A stretch of 34,783 nucleotides of DNA from an uncultured Collinsella sp. (GTDB taxonomy: Bacteria; Actinomycetota; Coriobacteriia; Coriobacteriales; Coriobacteriaceae). The stretch lies in NCBI GenBank assembly GCA_900550965.1, contig URUC01000009.1:1-34783 (forward strand). Reading direction: 5' to 3'. Within the stretch, counting starts at the first letter, position 1, and each line of letters opens with the position of its first letter. The position numbers and the translations under genes were made by a program. This document shows, piece after piece, positions 33,878 to 34,783 of the stretch. A model generated the notes under the pieces. That model did no database searches and was not told where the DNA came from. It saw only the letters and a program-made list of their open reading frames with translations.

Positions 33878-33926
33878 ACCACCCCAACCAGCCAGTGCCA
33901 CTCATCCGACACCGCCCGCCCCTTCC

Positions 33927-33995
33927 AAGTTGCGGTGATATAGGGACGGTTTTGAGGCTCCAAAGCGCCAAACAGTCCGTATATCACCGCAATTT
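33927..33995. repeat. Palindromic repeat family AAGTTGCGGTGA, copy 3
   Basis: Arms AAGTTGCGGTGATATAG (from 33927) and GTCCGTATATCACCGCAA (to 33995) match at 19 of 21 positions including one wobble. Same ends as copies 1 and 2, unrelated centre. With the next element it fills most of the 448-base gap after the XRE membrane protein gene. Confidence 0.85.
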
Positions 33996-34057
33996 ACAAA
34001 CAACTGGGTCAGTTCCGGCACGGAGATTAGCATTGAGCTGACCGCGCGCCAAGAAAA

Positions 34058-34197
34058 GGGCCTATTTACTACGTTTAACTCGAGAGGGCCGACCATACCC
34101 GCCTTTTCCGAAAAATGACAAGCTCTCTACCTGCAGTTTTAATTTTCGTTTTCCCGGCATGGTTGACGGTATCAAATTAAACGTAGTAGATAGGCCC
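34058..34197. repeat. 140-bp inverted-repeat element
   Basis: 21-bp arms (34058-34078, starting GGGCCTATTTACTACG; 34177-34197) with a single wobble, extended by AAAA/TTTT. Inside are GAGAG/CTCTC and ACCAT/ATGGT pairs. It lies 128 bases before the small conserved gene. No protein gene is credible inside it. Confidence 0.82.
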
Positions 34198-34325
34198 ATT
34201 TTGTGGCATACCACCCATTCAAGCCCAATCTCGAAGGCTAAAGGGAGCCTCTCATCCACGCCTGCGAGCGAAAACCAAATAGAATGAAAGGCAACTGGAA
34301 AGCCCGTTTGACGAGCGGAGGACAT

Positions 34326-34646
34326 ATGCGCGACGTAGCCGAAAGCGACTGGAAGCTGTTTAAGAAAATGCTTCCTCAATGGCAAGAACGTTATATGGAA
34401 AAGCTCATCGGCCAGTACGTTGAGATGCTGAACGATGACAGCGAAGCGTCCAGTAGATTTTGGGCACTAGAAGAGCGCCTCAATAGAGACAAGCTGTCCT
34501 CAGGCGTAATTTCAAACGACATTCGCCGCAGCACAATGCACCGCGAGATAGCCAATTTGCTTATCGACAGTGTGATCACCCCTGATGACCTTGACGGTTT
34601 TACCGAGGACATTAAGAGCTATGCGCAACACTGGATTGGCCAGTAA
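34326..34646 (+). CDS. Small conserved protein of unknown function
   Basis: A 106-residue, mostly helical, soluble protein beginning MRDVAESDWKLFKKMLPQWQ and containing FWALEERLNRDK and ISNDIRRSTMHREIANLL. I recognise this pattern from widespread small proteins of Firmicutes and gut actinobacteria, often misnamed multidrug transporter although it has no membrane span; no function is known. GGAGG lies 4 bases upstream of ATG 34326; the in-frame ATG at 34284 lacks such a site. It stands alone, next to a long inverted repeat. Confidence 0.8.
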   Translation: MRDVAESDWKLFKKMLPQWQERYMEKLIGQYVEMLNDDSEASSRFWALEERLNRDKLSSGVISNDIRRSTMHREIANLLIDSVITPDDLDGFTEDIKSYAQHWIGQ

Positions 34647-34697
34647 GAGCACTGAACGACAGACATCCCCAGCAAAACGGGGCAAACGCCGGGCCAC

Positions 34698-34783
34698 CTA
34701 ACTTGTACCCGTCTTTTCTGCCTGGTACTCCGCATAGCTCTTTCCCTTGCTGCCCTTGCCGGGAACGACGACGGACAAGCCAT
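34698..34783 (-). CDS. C-terminal end of an unidentified gene
   Basis: On the minus strand the frame ending in TAG at 34698 is open to the window edge and reads GLSVVVPGKGSKGKSYAEYQ followed by AEKTGTS. The composition is plausible for a basic C-terminal tail of a real protein, and it faces the small conserved gene, but 28 residues are too few to name it. A CCCC-8-GGGG hairpin about 15 bases past its stop may be a weak shared terminator. Confidence 0.45.
   Translation of the reverse strand, partial: GLSVVVPGKGSKGKSYAEYQAEKTGTS

Noticed and set aside
34062..34385. A 107-residue minus-strand frame opposite the small conserved gene and the inverted repeat
   Set aside because: No ribosome site, overlaps the repeat element, and the plus-strand gene has a good ribosome site and a recognisable conserved sequence.

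Overview
The window is a piece of ordinary, gene-dense bacterial chromosome. GC is high over most of it (a 60-base stretch inside dxs counts to about 67%). The gene set (a very long two-ATPase-domain 2-hydroxyacyl-CoA dehydratase activase with a TetR gene, amt-glnK, a SEC-C-tagged methionine aminopeptidase, an M18 aminopeptidase and a choloylglycine-hydrolase-family enzyme) fits an anaerobic gut actinobacterium of the class Coriobacteriia, most likely Collinsella. This is recognition from protein style and was not tested by a search. No tRNA, rRNA, insertion sequence, integrase or CRISPR array was seen.

Layout. 1-2100: end of an OPT-family oligopeptide transporter, a DUF389 membrane protein with an EF-hand-like loop, and a small membrane-anchored protein. 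2590-8102 (minus): TetR regulator followed by a 1596-residue activase-like protein. 8224-10941 (minus): HAD phosphatase, atypical P-II protein, ammonium transporter. 11140-12699 (minus): HD-domain protein and CmpB-type membrane protein. 12928-14709: dxs. 15167-19453: polar amino acid ABC transporter (Tat lipoprotein, two permeases, ATPase) followed by a class I glutamine amidotransferase-like hydrolase. 19563-22986 (minus): a lower-GC block with a LanFEG-like ABC exporter and a DUF2975/XRE pair, probably acquired. 23217-25477 (minus): Hpt protein and a GGDEF-like/REC/HD-GYP signalling protein. 25688-28535: alpha/beta hydrolase, COG0731-like radical SAM enzyme, methionine aminopeptidase. 28648-32500: M18 aminopeptidase, choloylglycine-hydrolase-family enzyme, phosphofructokinase. 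32957-34783: membrane-bound XRE protein with an 18-residue repeat, a small conserved protein, and the end of an unidentified gene.

The most unusual feature is between the genes. At least ten intergenic spaces carry long, often nested inverted repeats that are not simple terminators. They include a 185-bp nested palindrome that contains the phosphofructokinase stop codon, three dispersed copies of one 70-bp palindrome family (AAGTTGCGGTGA termini), three hairpins sharing a CTGTCCCTTT loop motif, and a precisely spaced array of six CTGTWACAG-type cores in three inverted pairs. Several of these abut or overlap stop codons, suggesting dispersed elements with a preference for gene ends.

Working together, the genes mostly describe nitrogen and amino acid economy (ammonium uptake with its P-II partner, amino acid ABC import, peptidases), central metabolism (phosphofructokinase, isoprenoid precursor synthesis), radical dehydratase activation and cyclic-di-GMP-type signalling.
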